Assembly (NCBI GenBank): GCA_017987975.1
Contig: JAGNSQ010000002.1
Coordinates: 7,968 to 71,967, forward strand
Direction of reading: 5' to 3'
Length of the DNA stretch: 64,000 nucleotides
Source: Saprospiraceae bacterium
GTDB lineage: Bacteria; Bacteroidota; Bacteroidia; Chitinophagales; Saprospiraceae
Position numbers and translations under genes: made by a program
Part shown: piece by piece, positions 18,071-27,392 of the stretch
How the letters are laid out: every line of letters starts with the position of its first letter
How positions within the stretch are numbered: the stretch's first letter is position 1
The notes under the pieces: generated by a model
Seen by the model: only the letters and a program-made list of their open reading frames with translations
What the model was told of the DNA's origin: nothing
The model's database searches: none

Positions 18071-19075
18071 ATGCCAGAAATAACCATAGACGGACATAAA
18101 ATTGAATTTAATCAGGGCATGACCATATTGGAAGCAGCCCGTACCAAAGGTGGCGACCTGGTACCACCCACTATGTGTTATTATTCAAAATTGAAAGACA
18201 CCGGAGGATTTTGCAGAACATGCATTGTAAAAGTTGAGTCAGAATCTGTGAAGAACCCAAGAGCCCTGCCCAAACCTGTAGCTAGTTGCAGAACCCTGGC
18301 CCAGGATGGAATGGTGGTTAAAAACCAAACTTCTCCGGAAGTAATAGAGGCCCGTGCCGGGGTTGTTGAATTTTTATTGATCAATCATCCACTTGACTGT
18401 CCGGTGTGTGATCAAGCTGGTGAGTGCAGTCTACAAGATCTAGGGTATGAACACGGCAAAATGGATACCCGATACGAATTTAAACGAAGAGAATTTGAAC
18501 AGAGAGATATTGGAGATAAAATTAAACTCCATATGAATCGATGTATACTGTGCTATCGCTGTGTAAAGACTGCAGAACAAATAACCGACGGAAGGGTCCA
18601 TGGTGTTTGCAGCCGTGGTGATGTAGCAGAGATCAGTACTTACATAGAACAAGCCATTGACAACGATTTTTCTGGAAATGTTATTGATGTTTGTCCGGTA
18701 GGTGCTTTGACCGACAAGACCTTTCGATTTAAAAACAGAGTATGGTTTACCAAGCCCGTTGATGCTCACCGGGACTGCCAAAAATGCAGTGGAAAAGTAA
18801 GACTTTGGTACAAGGGTGAAGACATATTGAGGGTCACCGCGCGCAAAGATCAATATGGTGAAGTAGAAAGCTGGATTTGTAATGAATGCCGCTTTGAAAA
18901 GAAAAAAACGGCAGATTGGGTGATAGAGGGACCATCAAAGGTGGATAAACACTCTGTCATTTCAGCCAACCATTACCTGGCACCAGAAATGAAAAATGAT
19001 TTGAGCAAGCTCATTCTTAATCCGAATGCAGTCAGTAACCCAAGCTCTTCACCTTTATCAAAAGAACAAGAGTAA
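18071..19075 (+). CDS. nuoG: NADH-quinone oxidoreductase subunit G, short form
   Basis: The 334-residue protein carries the N-terminal ferredoxin part of NuoG: CYYSKLKDTGGFCRTC plus a cysteine in ASCRTL for [2Fe-2S], HPLDCPVCDQAGEC for the His/Cys cluster, and CILCYRC with VCPVGALTDK for a further [4Fe-4S]. A last CQKC ... CNEC pair marks the start of the molybdopterin-like domain, but the chain then ends. The large C-terminal oxidoreductase-like domain of E. coli NuoG (about 900 residues) is missing. The natural stop and the direct run into nuoH argue against a frameshift. Confidence 0.9.
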   Translation: MPEITIDGHKIEFNQGMTILEAARTKGGDLVPPTMCYYSKLKDTGGFCRTCIVKVESESVKNPRALPKPVASCRTLAQDGMVVKNQTSPEVIEARAGVVEFLLINHPLDCPVCDQAGECSLQDLGYEHGKMDTRYEFKRREFEQRDIGDKIKLHMNRCILCYRCVKTAEQITDGRVHGVCSRGDVAEISTYIEQAIDNDFSGNVIDVCPVGALTDKTFRFKNRVWFTKPVDAHRDCQKCSGKVRLWYKGEDILRVTARKDQYGEVESWICNECRFEKKKTADWVIEGPSKVDKHSVISANHYLAPEMKNDLSKLILNPNAVSNPSSSPLSKEQE

Positions 19076-19076
19076 G

Positions 19077-20108
19077 ATGGCAACCTATATTCTTATAAAG
19101 TTCATTTTAGTTCTATTTGTGTTTTTGCTGGCGCTCACTGTTGCAGCATACTCTACCTATGGAGAAAGAAAAGTATCAGCTTTAATGCAAGACAGGATAG
19201 GGCCAGACAGAGCGGGGCCCTACGGCCTCTTACAACCTTTGGCAGACGGCATTAAAATGTTTACCAAAGAAGAATTGATACCAAGCAATTCTAGTAAATA
19301 TCTTTTTGTTCTGGGGCCTTCCATAGCTATGCTCACAGCATTAATGGCAGGAGTTGTTATTCCGTGGGCCGGCCCAATTGAGGCATTCGGGCAGCAGCTC
19401 ACTTTTCAGGTTTCAGATATAAATATAGGTATCTTATACATTTTTAGTGTTGTTTCGATCGGGGTATATGGGATTATGATTGGGGGTTGGGCCTCCAACA
19501 ATAAGTATAGTTTGTTGGGTGCCTTGAGAGCCAGTTCTCAAATGATAAGTTATGAAATAGCAATGGGCCTTGCCATTGTGGCTTTGGTGATGAAATCGGG
19601 TACACTGAGTCTTGGTGAAATTGTTACACAGCAACAGGGAGACTGGATCAATGCATTGTATCAGCCTTTGGGTTTTTTAATATTTCTGATCTGCGCTTTT
19701 GCAGAAACAAATAGAGCCCCTTTTGATTTACCGGAATGCGAAACAGAATTGATCGGAGGTTACCATACAGAATATAGTTCGATGAAGCTCGGTTTATTTT
19801 TATTTGCTGAATACATCAATATGTTTGTTTCATCAGCGGTGATCAGTGCTTTGTATTTTGGAGGATACAATCTCCCTTTTCAAGCCGCACTTGGATTAGA
19901 AGGAGTTTGGCTTGCGGTCTTACAATTTGGTTTTTTCTTTCTAAAGATCGTATTTTTTATTTTCTTTTTTATGTGGGTTCGTTGGACCATACCCAGATTT
20001 CGTTATGACCAATTATTGCATTTGGGTTGGAAAATATTATTGCCATTGGCAATTTTAAATATAATTATCACAGGTCTTGTAATGTGGGCCAATGGTAGCC
20101 TAGCTTAA
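19077..20108 (+). CDS. nuoH: NADH-quinone oxidoreductase subunit H
   Basis: The 343-residue membrane subunit has about eight helices and links the peripheral arm to the proton-pumping arm. Conserved loops are visible: YGERKVSALMQDRIGPDRAG near residue 25, ETNRAPFDLPECETELIGGY near 205, and WVRWTIPRFRYDQLL near 300. ATG 19077 follows the nuoG stop by one base, so no upstream extension is needed. Confidence 0.96.
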   Translation: MATYILIKFILVLFVFLLALTVAAYSTYGERKVSALMQDRIGPDRAGPYGLLQPLADGIKMFTKEELIPSNSSKYLFVLGPSIAMLTALMAGVVIPWAGPIEAFGQQLTFQVSDINIGILYIFSVVSIGVYGIMIGGWASNNKYSLLGALRASSQMISYEIAMGLAIVALVMKSGTLSLGEIVTQQQGDWINALYQPLGFLIFLICAFAETNRAPFDLPECETELIGGYHTEYSSMKLGLFLFAEYINMFVSSAVISALYFGGYNLPFQAALGLEGVWLAVLQFGFFFLKIVFFIFFFMWVRWTIPRFRYDQLLHLGWKILLPLAILNIIITGLVMWANGSLA

Positions 20109-20117
20109 ATTATAAAC

Positions 20118-20708
20118 ATGCTTACAAACAGATCTAAACAGGTAGTAAAAAGAGAAATGAGTTTGGCGGAAAAACTCTATTTGCCTGCCATTTTTAGCGG
20201 CATGGCCATTACTTTTAAACACATGTTTAAAAAACCTGCTACCGTGAAATATCCTGAAGAAAAGCGCGAAATGGCTCCAATCTACAGGGGACATCATGTG
20301 TTAAAAAGGGATAATGCCGGGGCAGAAAGGTGTACCGCCTGTGGCTTGTGCGCTGTGGCGTGTCCGGCAGAGGCTATCACAATGGACGCGGCAGAAAGAA
20401 AACCGGGAGAAGAGACAATGTACCGCGAAGAAAAGTATGCGGCAAAATATGAGATCAATATGTTGCGATGTATTTTCTGTGGTTTGTGCGAAGAAGCTTG
20501 TCCCAAAGAAGCGATTTTTTTAACAGACACGATTGTTAATCCGGAGTATACGAGAACAGGATTTGTCTATGGCAAAGAAAAATTGGTGGAAAGAATGGAT
20601 GCAAGAATTGATGTGTCCAAAAGACAAACTGCTGACGTAGCCATGTTTAAAATGGGAGAATCAGCAGCTAAACACAATCAATTGTACAACCAAAAAAGAG
20701 ATCAGTAA
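20118..20708 (+). CDS. nuoI: NADH-quinone oxidoreductase subunit I
   Basis: The 196-residue ferredoxin-like subunit has two [4Fe-4S] clusters (N6a, N6b), shown by CTACGLCAVACPAEAI and CIFCGLCEEACPKEAI. It passes electrons from NuoG to NuoB. The stop shares a base with the nuoJ start (TAATG), so translation is coupled. Confidence 0.96.
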   Translation: MLTNRSKQVVKREMSLAEKLYLPAIFSGMAITFKHMFKKPATVKYPEEKREMAPIYRGHHVLKRDNAGAERCTACGLCAVACPAEAITMDAAERKPGEETMYREEKYAAKYEINMLRCIFCGLCEEACPKEAIFLTDTIVNPEYTRTGFVYGKEKLVERMDARIDVSKRQTADVAMFKMGESAAKHNQLYNQKRDQ

Positions 20709-21196
20709 TGGTTACAGAGTTGATGTTTTATTTTCTTTCATTCGTGGCTATACTCAGTGCAATTATGATGATATCTACCAAAAATCCGGTGCATAGCATT
20801 TTATATCTCATTGTGACCTTTTTTGCCATTGCAGGACACTATTTTCTGCTCAATGCGCAATTTTTGGGAATGGTACACATCATTGTATATGCTGGCGCCA
20901 TCATGGTTTTGTTTTTGTATGTGATCATGATGTTGAATCTCAATGAAGATGCAGAACCTGTAAAATCAAAATATCAAAAAATATCTGCTACCCTATCCGG
21001 TGGTATATTTATGTTGGTCATGGTGGCCGGTTTGAGATCGGCAGATGTCAGCCTTGAAAAAGCCAAAAACACTGACATAGGACTGGTAAATCAATTGGGC
21101 AAAGTGTTGTTTCACGATTACCTATTGCCTTTTGAATTGTCATCTATATTGTTGTTATCTGCCATGATTGGCGCTGTCTTTTTAAGTAAAAAATAA
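20708..21196 (+). CDS. nuoJ: NADH-quinone oxidoreductase subunit J
   Basis: The 162-residue membrane subunit has five helices. The conserved third helix contains VHIIVYAGAIMVLFLYVIMM with the flexible glycine that takes part in the complex I conformational switch. The ATG overlaps the nuoI stop by one base, and nuoK follows after 5 bases. Confidence 0.94.
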   Translation: MVTELMFYFLSFVAILSAIMMISTKNPVHSILYLIVTFFAIAGHYFLLNAQFLGMVHIIVYAGAIMVLFLYVIMMLNLNEDAEPVKSKYQKISATLSGGIFMLVMVAGLRSADVSLEKAKNTDIGLVNQLGKVLFHDYLLPFELSSILLLSAMIGAVFLSKK

Positions 21197-21201
21197 GAAG
21201 A

Positions 21202-21519
21202 ATGGAAATTTTACCTAACATATCAATTTATCATTATGTAATTGTTTCTATTCTTCTTTTTGGAATAGGGGTAGTTGGTGTCATGTTGAGAAGAAATGCA
21301 CTCATTATTTTTATGTGCATAGAGTTAATGCTGAATGCCGTGAATCTGCTTATGGTAGGGTTCTCCAATATGTGGGGCGATGGCAAGGCCCAGGTATTTG
21401 TCTTTTTTATCATGGCAGTTGCAGCAGCAGAGGTTGTCATTGGATTGGCCATCTTAATGATGGTGTATAGAAACCAGGAGACAACAGATATTAATATTTT
21501 GAATAAAATGAAATGGTAA
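21202..21519 (+). CDS. nuoK: NADH-quinone oxidoreductase subunit K
   Basis: The 105-residue MrpC-like subunit has three helices. Conserved acidic residues sit in the membrane, in CIELMLNAVNLL and AAAEVVIGLAIL, and form part of the proton path. The 3' end overlaps nuoL by 7 bases. Confidence 0.95.
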   Translation: MEILPNISIYHYVIVSILLFGIGVVGVMLRRNALIIFMCIELMLNAVNLLMVGFSNMWGDGKAQVFVFFIMAVAAAEVVIGLAILMMVYRNQETTDINILNKMKW

Positions 21520-23411
21520 GTCCGGTTATGGAAAAATTACTCCTCGTCATATTATTGTTTCCCCTACTGGGTGCTGGTCTGAATCTTTTGTTTGGCAACA
21601 AGGTAGGTGAAAAAGGAATTGGATGGATTGCCAATGCAGCCATAGGGTTTTCTTTTCTGACAGCCCTCTCCCTATTTTTTCTCAGCGGAGGTTGTCAGAA
21701 AGGCCTTACGTTTTCTTTGTTTGAATGGTTTCACTTTGGTAACGTTAACATTCCTTTTAGCTTTTATCTGGACGGCTTATCCGGTGTATTTGTGTTAATA
21801 ATCACTGGTATTGGATCTTTAATCCATTTGTTTAGTATAGGTTATATGCATGGTGATAAAGAAATAAAAAGATATTTTATTTATCTCAACCTGTTTATCT
21901 TTTTTATGCTTACGTTGGTGATGGCTTCCAATTACCTACTTATGTTTGTAGGTTGGGAAGGCGTAGGTTTATGTTCCTATTTACTGATAGGGTTCTGGTA
22001 CCAAAATAATTCATATAGTGAAGCAGCCAATAAAGCATTCATTATGAATCGCATTGGTGATCTTGGCTTTTTGTTAGGTGCCATGATGATGGCGTATCAC
22101 TTTGGCAGTTTAAGTTTTGGTGATGTCTTTCCTCAGTTAAATCAGTTTTCAGACACCCGTGTTCTTACCACAATTGGTATTTTATTTTTTATTGGTGCAA
22201 TGGGAAAAAGCGCTCAACTTCCACTGTTTACCTGGCTACCTGATGCCATGGCAGGACCTACCCCTGTTTCTGCCCTCATCCACGCTGCTACCATGGTAAC
22301 AGCAGGCATCTACCTTCTGGCTCGTACAAGCGCCTTATATGTCTTAGCTCCAATGGCTTTAGATTTTGTATTATATACAGGTTTAGCAACTGCTTTGATG
22401 GCAGCATTGATAGCTGTTTATCAAAATGATATTAAAAAAATCCTGGCTTACTCTACAGTTAGTCAATTGGGACTCATGTTTGCTGCGGTAGGTGCGGGTG
22501 GTTTTGGTGCAGGCGTTTTTCATGTTTTGACCCATGCTGCCTTTAAGGCATTGTTGTTTTTAGGTGCCGGTAGTGTCATTCATGGCTTACACGGTGAGCA
22601 AAATATATTTAAAATGGGTGGCCTGAAAAAAAATATGCCTGTCACCTATATGACATTTTTAATCGCCACTTTAGCCATCTCGGGCATTCCGCCGTTTGCA
22701 GGTTTTTTTTCAAAAGATCTGATCTTGGTAACTTTGTATGAAGCTAAAGGCCCACTTTTTTTTGGAATAGCACTATTGATCAGCTTACTGACTGCTTTTT
22801 ACATGTTTAGGTTATTTTTCCTCACTTTTCATGGCGAACCGAGAAATGAAAATGAGGCTCACGAATCACCTGCTGGTATGAAAACTGCTTTGTTAACACT
22901 TGCATTCTTATCTGTTGTTTTAGGATTTTTGGGACTTCCCCATATTATCGCTCACCCATTGGGACTTAGCAATTTATTAGAAGGACAGCTTAAATCAGCT
23001 ATGGTTATAAATGCACCTCACCTAAGCGCTACTACAGAAATTATACTCATGGCAATTACTCTGACAGCTGTAGTAATAACCATAATGTTGGGCAAACGAA
23101 AATATGGATCCGTCCGATCTATGACGGCAGAAGAAAGAAATCTCACACTTGTTGAAAAATGGGCATTCCATAAATTTTACCTGGATGAACTGTATGCTAT
23201 GGTGGTTACTAATAATATGGATCGACTGGCTCAGTTTACCCAAAGATGGGCTGATGAATTGGTATTCCAAAATATTTCTTCATTGAGTGGGAGAAGTGTA
23301 AGGGAGTTGGGTTTGGTGATGAGGAAAATACAAAATGGTAATGTAGGCAGTTACTTCACTGCTATGGTCCTTGCCATGAGTTTAATTTTAATTTATTTTA
23401 TCTTTCAATAA
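21513..23411 (+). CDS. nuoL: NADH-quinone oxidoreductase subunit L
   Basis: The 632-residue antiporter-like proton-pumping subunit has about 16 helices. Key charged residues are recognisable: FVGWEGVGLCSYLLIGFWY (helix 5 Glu), MGKSAQLPLFTWLPDAMAGPTPVSALIHAATMVTAG (helix 7-8 Lys and His) and the HVLTHAAFKALLFLGAG segment. The C-terminal amphipathic piston helix region is present. Start ATG 21513 overlaps nuoK; a second in-frame ATG at 21528 is possible. Confidence 0.95.
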   Translation: MVSPVMEKLLLVILLFPLLGAGLNLLFGNKVGEKGIGWIANAAIGFSFLTALSLFFLSGGCQKGLTFSLFEWFHFGNVNIPFSFYLDGLSGVFVLIITGIGSLIHLFSIGYMHGDKEIKRYFIYLNLFIFFMLTLVMASNYLLMFVGWEGVGLCSYLLIGFWYQNNSYSEAANKAFIMNRIGDLGFLLGAMMMAYHFGSLSFGDVFPQLNQFSDTRVLTTIGILFFIGAMGKSAQLPLFTWLPDAMAGPTPVSALIHAATMVTAGIYLLARTSALYVLAPMALDFVLYTGLATALMAALIAVYQNDIKKILAYSTVSQLGLMFAAVGAGGFGAGVFHVLTHAAFKALLFLGAGSVIHGLHGEQNIFKMGGLKKNMPVTYMTFLIATLAISGIPPFAGFFSKDLILVTLYEAKGPLFFGIALLISLLTAFYMFRLFFLTFHGEPRNENEAHESPAGMKTALLTLAFLSVVLGFLGLPHIIAHPLGLSNLLEGQLKSAMVINAPHLSATTEIILMAITLTAVVITIMLGKRKYGSVRSMTAEERNLTLVEKWAFHKFYLDELYAMVVTNNMDRLAQFTQRWADELVFQNISSLSGRSVRELGLVMRKIQNGNVGSYFTAMVLAMSLILIYFIFQ

Positions 23412-23417
23412 TCGGGA

Positions 23418-24863
23418 ATGCTTACCAATATTTTGATCTTATTCCCTCTGATTTTTGCCTTGCTGGTGAAATTGGTACCAAGAAACCTGGTTTGGAGTTT
23501 TTCTCTGGGTGCTTCCTTCCTGCAGATTATTGTTACCGCATTGGCTATCTTCAATTTTATGGATAGTGCCTCACACCCCAGCCTTTCCAGCAGCGTTTCA
23601 TGGATTAAAAGTATAGGGGCTGAGTGGAGTGTAGCCTTAGATGGCTTATCGCTTGTACTTGTAGGATTAATATCCTTGCTGCTACCCTTTGTTTTGGTGG
23701 TTCGCAGAAATGCCATTGCTGAGGTTCACAATTTACATTCTCTTATATGGTGGATGGCTGGAGCTATGTACGGGGTTTTTATGGCCCAGGATGGATTATT
23801 GTTCTACACATTTTGGGAATTTTCATTGATTCCAATTTACTTTATTTGCCTGAAGTGGGGTGATCGAGATAAAATCAAAACAACTTTAAAATTTTTCCTC
23901 TTCACACTTACCGGGAGTTTAGCCATGCTTGCTGCTCTGATATATCTCTACTTAAAAGGAAGTGGCAGTTGGGATATCAAAGCCTTATATGAAGCAGGAG
24001 CATCTTTGGATGGCACAGCACAGCAATGGGTTTTCTGGGGATTGTTCTTGGCCTTTGCCATTAAAATTCCAATTGTTCCATTTCACAATTGGCAACCTGA
24101 TACCTACGTAAGTGCCCCTCTGCAAGGCACTCTATTGTTGTCCACCCTTATGGGTAAAATGGGTTTATGGGGCTTAATAAAATGGCTTGTTCCAATGACC
24201 CCTCTTGCTTTTAATGTCAACCAATATGGAATTGTGATTTTAAGTGTGATTTCGGTTGTTTATGCTTCGGTTATTGCATTGAAACAAGATGAGCTGAAAA
24301 GGCTGCTGGCCTGGTCCTCAATGGCACACGTTTCTCTGATGGCTGCTGGCATCTTTGTTGGAAATATAAGTGGTCTTGAAGGAGCAGTTCAGCAAATGTT
24401 TAATCATGGCATCATTACACTAGGTTTGTTCTACAGTGCTGCTTTGATCATCAATAAGACAGGTGAAACTAAAATTTCTGCTTTAGGAGGCTTGAGAGGG
24501 CAACTACCTGCATTTGCCGGATTTTTTATTTGGATTATAATGGCTTCCATTGGCCTGCCCCTGACGAGTGGTTTTCCAGGAGAATTTTCATTGCTAAACG
24601 GATTGTTTCAATTTGCCCCCTGGCTCGCAGTAGTTGCTGGCTTAGGCACAATCCTAGGCGCTGTTTACATGCTGAGAGCTTACCACCAAATGATGCATGG
24701 AGAAACAAAATATTTCGTTCACGACATTCATCAAAACAACAAAGCTCTGCTGGCAGTAGGCGCGTTCATGATATTGATTTTCGGAATTGGTCCTACATTA
24801 CTCACCACCCTGTTTGATGCGACATTATTAGACCACATTTCTTATTTTACTAACCCACAATAA
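23418..24863 (+). CDS. nuoM: NADH-quinone oxidoreductase subunit M
   Basis: The 481-residue antiporter-like proton-pumping subunit has 14 helices. Typical blocks are FYTFWEFSLIPIYFICLKWG, KIPIVPFHNWQPDTYVSAPLQGTLLLS and LLAWSSMAHVSLMAAGIF with the conserved Glu, Lys and His positions. It begins 6 bases after nuoL and 9 bases before nuoN. Confidence 0.95.
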   Translation: MLTNILILFPLIFALLVKLVPRNLVWSFSLGASFLQIIVTALAIFNFMDSASHPSLSSSVSWIKSIGAEWSVALDGLSLVLVGLISLLLPFVLVVRRNAIAEVHNLHSLIWWMAGAMYGVFMAQDGLLFYTFWEFSLIPIYFICLKWGDRDKIKTTLKFFLFTLTGSLAMLAALIYLYLKGSGSWDIKALYEAGASLDGTAQQWVFWGLFLAFAIKIPIVPFHNWQPDTYVSAPLQGTLLLSTLMGKMGLWGLIKWLVPMTPLAFNVNQYGIVILSVISVVYASVIALKQDELKRLLAWSSMAHVSLMAAGIFVGNISGLEGAVQQMFNHGIITLGLFYSAALIINKTGETKISALGGLRGQLPAFAGFFIWIIMASIGLPLTSGFPGEFSLLNGLFQFAPWLAVVAGLGTILGAVYMLRAYHQMMHGETKYFVHDIHQNNKALLAVGAFMILIFGIGPTLLTTLFDATLLDHISYFTNPQ

Positions 24864-24872
24864 AAGTATAGT

Positions 24873-26261
24873 ATGCTTCAACTTATGATCTTTGGAGGTA
24901 TCGGTTTACTGGCAATGGTATCAGAAGTACTTGGTTTTTCAAGGATCATGTCGTTGTTATTCCGCTTGGGCACACTGGTGTGTATTGCCTCCCTCTTTAT
25001 CAATTATGGGCTTGATATAACTTGGTTTGGAAATATGATGGCTGAAGACAGGTTTAGCCAGGCTTTTATTCTGACTACCTGTTTGATGCTGGCCACATGG
25101 ACCTTTGGCTTTGGTAGAAAAATTGGAGAGGACGAATATAGAAATGATTATATCGCTTTGTTTTCTTTTTCGATGGTTGGCGGTGTGATGATGTTGAGTT
25201 ATACCAATTTAGTGATGTTATTTCTTGGTTTAGAAATTTTATCTATCCCACTTTATGTGTTAGTGGGTTCAAACAAACGAAATCTAAAATCCAATGAAAG
25301 TGCTTTTAAGTATTTTCTAATGGGTGCTTTTGCAAGCGGTATTATGTTGTTTGGCATTGCCTTTTTGTATGGAGCAACCGGCACCTTCGACTTGCACCAA
25401 ATGTCAATTCAGGCAAAGACAGGGGGCAGTTTTCCTGTATTTTTTAATGTGGGCATGGTATTACTGATCTTTGCATTTGCTTTTAAAATGGCGGTTGTAC
25501 CTTTTCATTTTTGGGCGCCTGATGTGTATGAAGGAGCACCAAATGCAATGACCGTATATATGGCAGCCCTTGTAAAAACATTTGCTGTTGCATCCGCCTT
25601 CAGGTTTTTTTTCCTGGTTTTTGGCGGAGAAGCAGGCATCTATACCACGTTGCTCATAGGAATGAGTGCAGTGTCTATGTTACTGGGTAATATCATTGGA
25701 GCAGTGCAAGACAATCCTAAACGACTACTGGCATATTCGGGAGTGGGACATGCAGGCTTTATGCTCATGGCTGTGATTGTCAATGGTGAAGTGGGAGCAA
25801 ACGCCTTGCTATATTATTCTGTGGTTTACAGCCTCTCCCTTTTCCTCGCTTTTTTTGTACTTGATAAGGTCTTGATACACGATGACTTTTACTGGAGTAT
25901 TGGAGATTTTAAGGGACTTGCCAAACGAAATCCCTGGTTGGCTATGAGTATGACAGTGGCTCTCTTATCAATGGCCGGAATACCCCCTTTGGGTGGTTTT
26001 TACGCAAAACTATTTATGCTCAAAGCCGCTTTTACCAATGGACACTATTTATTGATTTGGGCAGGATTGATAGGATCAATAGTAGCAGTGTACTATTATT
26101 TAAAATTTATCATAAATATGTATTCCAGAAATCCTGATAATGATGTAAGTCATAAGGTCACTCTTAATTATTGGGACAAGCTGGTCATGGGTTTTATTGG
26201 TAGCACCTTACTAATACTGGGCTTATTCCCGGATTTGGTATCCGCACTTATTAGATTTTAA
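24873..26261 (+). CDS. nuoN: NADH-quinone oxidoreductase subunit N
   Basis: The 462-residue antiporter-like subunit is the last of the nuo operon. Conserved segments include FLGLEILSIPLYVLVG, FAFKMAVVPFHFWAPDVYEGAPNAMTVY and KRLLAYSGVGHAGFMLMA. The gene ends only 5 bases from the convergent recF stop, and no terminator hairpin fits between them, so the two transcripts probably overlap. Confidence 0.95.
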   Translation: MLQLMIFGGIGLLAMVSEVLGFSRIMSLLFRLGTLVCIASLFINYGLDITWFGNMMAEDRFSQAFILTTCLMLATWTFGFGRKIGEDEYRNDYIALFSFSMVGGVMMLSYTNLVMLFLGLEILSIPLYVLVGSNKRNLKSNESAFKYFLMGAFASGIMLFGIAFLYGATGTFDLHQMSIQAKTGGSFPVFFNVGMVLLIFAFAFKMAVVPFHFWAPDVYEGAPNAMTVYMAALVKTFAVASAFRFFFLVFGGEAGIYTTLLIGMSAVSMLLGNIIGAVQDNPKRLLAYSGVGHAGFMLMAVIVNGEVGANALLYYSVVYSLSLFLAFFVLDKVLIHDDFYWSIGDFKGLAKRNPWLAMSMTVALLSMAGIPPLGGFYAKLFMLKAAFTNGHYLLIWAGLIGSIVAVYYYLKFIINMYSRNPDNDVSHKVTLNYWDKLVMGFIGSTLLILGLFPDLVSALIRF

Positions 26262-26266
26262 AACTG

Positions 26267-27364
26267 TCAACCGGTTATTTTACCTCCTGCAATTGTAAAA
26301 TGGTCTGCTTCTTCTGTGCCATTGATTAATTTAGCTGTTCTACCAACATGGGTATCTGTAATAAAAATTTGACCAAAATCTTTATCCCCCATTAAGGAAA
26401 GCAACCGCTCTACCCTGCCCTGGTCTAATTTATCAAAAACATCGTCCAATAACAAAATTGGTTCTTTATGGGTTTGGGCTTTCAAATAAGCATATTGAGA
26501 CAACTTTAATCCAAAAATATAGGACTTCAATTGGCCCTGCGATGCAAAATCTTTTAATGGCTTGTTGTTCATAAAAAAATTGATTTCATCTTTGTGTATG
26601 CCCACTGTTGACCTTTGGGTAATTCTGTCCTTCTGACTGTTTTTTATTGAAAGGTCTTTAAAATCATTCGCATCCAGCTGGGAGGTGTAAATCAAAGAAA
26701 CGGTTTCCCGTCCCTGAGAAATGTGTTGATAATACGTCTGTAAAAATGGATTAAAATGGTTGATAAGAGAAGTTCTGACCCTATGGATAAAATGAGCCGG
26801 GGCATACATAGCATCTGTAATCACATCCAACAAATCCTGGTCCCAGTATTGCCTGTCCGCGAAGTCCTTGAGCAGGGCATTTCTTTGTTTAAGATTTCTA
26901 TTGTACACCGCGAGGGCTTCAAGATATTGGGGATTGAGTTGGACCAGGGTATTGTTCACAAACACTCTCCTTTCTTCATTTCCAGATAACAATGAATGGA
27001 CATCATCTGGGGTAATAAAAACCACGGGTATCAAGCCAATATGATCAGCCAAACGAGCAATCCGCACTCCGTTTAACTCAATTTCTTTTCCCTGGCCTTG
27101 CCTGTTTTTGATAACCAGGTGGTATTTTTCATCCCCCTGCTCCAATTTAGCATCAACTCTGAAAAATTCCTGATCGGTGTGGATGAGATTGCGGTCTGAC
27201 CCGACAAAATAACTTTTGCCCATTGCCAGAAAATAAATGGCATCAAGAGCATTCGTCTTACCCATGCCGTTGTCACCTGATATGGTTATCAGCCTGTGGC
27301 TAAACCGGAATTTTTCTTCTTCGTAATTTTTAAAGTTGACTAACGTCAGTTCTTTTAATATCAT
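26267..27364 (-). CDS. recF: DNA replication/repair protein RecF
   Basis: This 365-residue SMC-like ATPase loads RecA at gaps with RecO/RecR. Walker A is ISGDNGMGKTN (about residues 28-38). Walker B is LLLDDVFDKLD near residue 305, preceded by the signature-like DFASQGQLKSYIFGLKLSQ. The N-terminal MILKELTLVNFKNYEE is the usual RecF opening. It is 28 bases downstream of pdhA on the same strand, so it is probably expressed with it rather than with dnaA/dnaN/gyrB. Confidence 0.95.
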   Translation of the reverse strand: MILKELTLVNFKNYEEEKFRFSHRLITISGDNGMGKTNALDAIYFLAMGKSYFVGSDRNLIHTDQEFFRVDAKLEQGDEKYHLVIKNRQGQGKEIELNGVRIARLADHIGLIPVVFITPDDVHSLLSGNEERRVFVNNTLVQLNPQYLEALAVYNRNLKQRNALLKDFADRQYWDQDLLDVITDAMYAPAHFIHRVRTSLINHFNPFLQTYYQHISQGRETVSLIYTSQLDANDFKDLSIKNSQKDRITQRSTVGIHKDEINFFMNNKPLKDFASQGQLKSYIFGLKLSQYAYLKAQTHKEPILLLDDVFDKLDQGRVERLLSLMGDKDFGQIFITDTHVGRTAKLINGTEEADHFTIAGGKITG

Positions 27365-27392
27365 TTAGCCGGCCCCAATACCTCAGTTGAAC

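Noticed and set aside
18071-19075. Frameshifted nuoG pseudogene
   Set aside because: The reading frame ends one base before nuoH with no leftover NuoG-like sequence in other frames, so the short form looks genuine.
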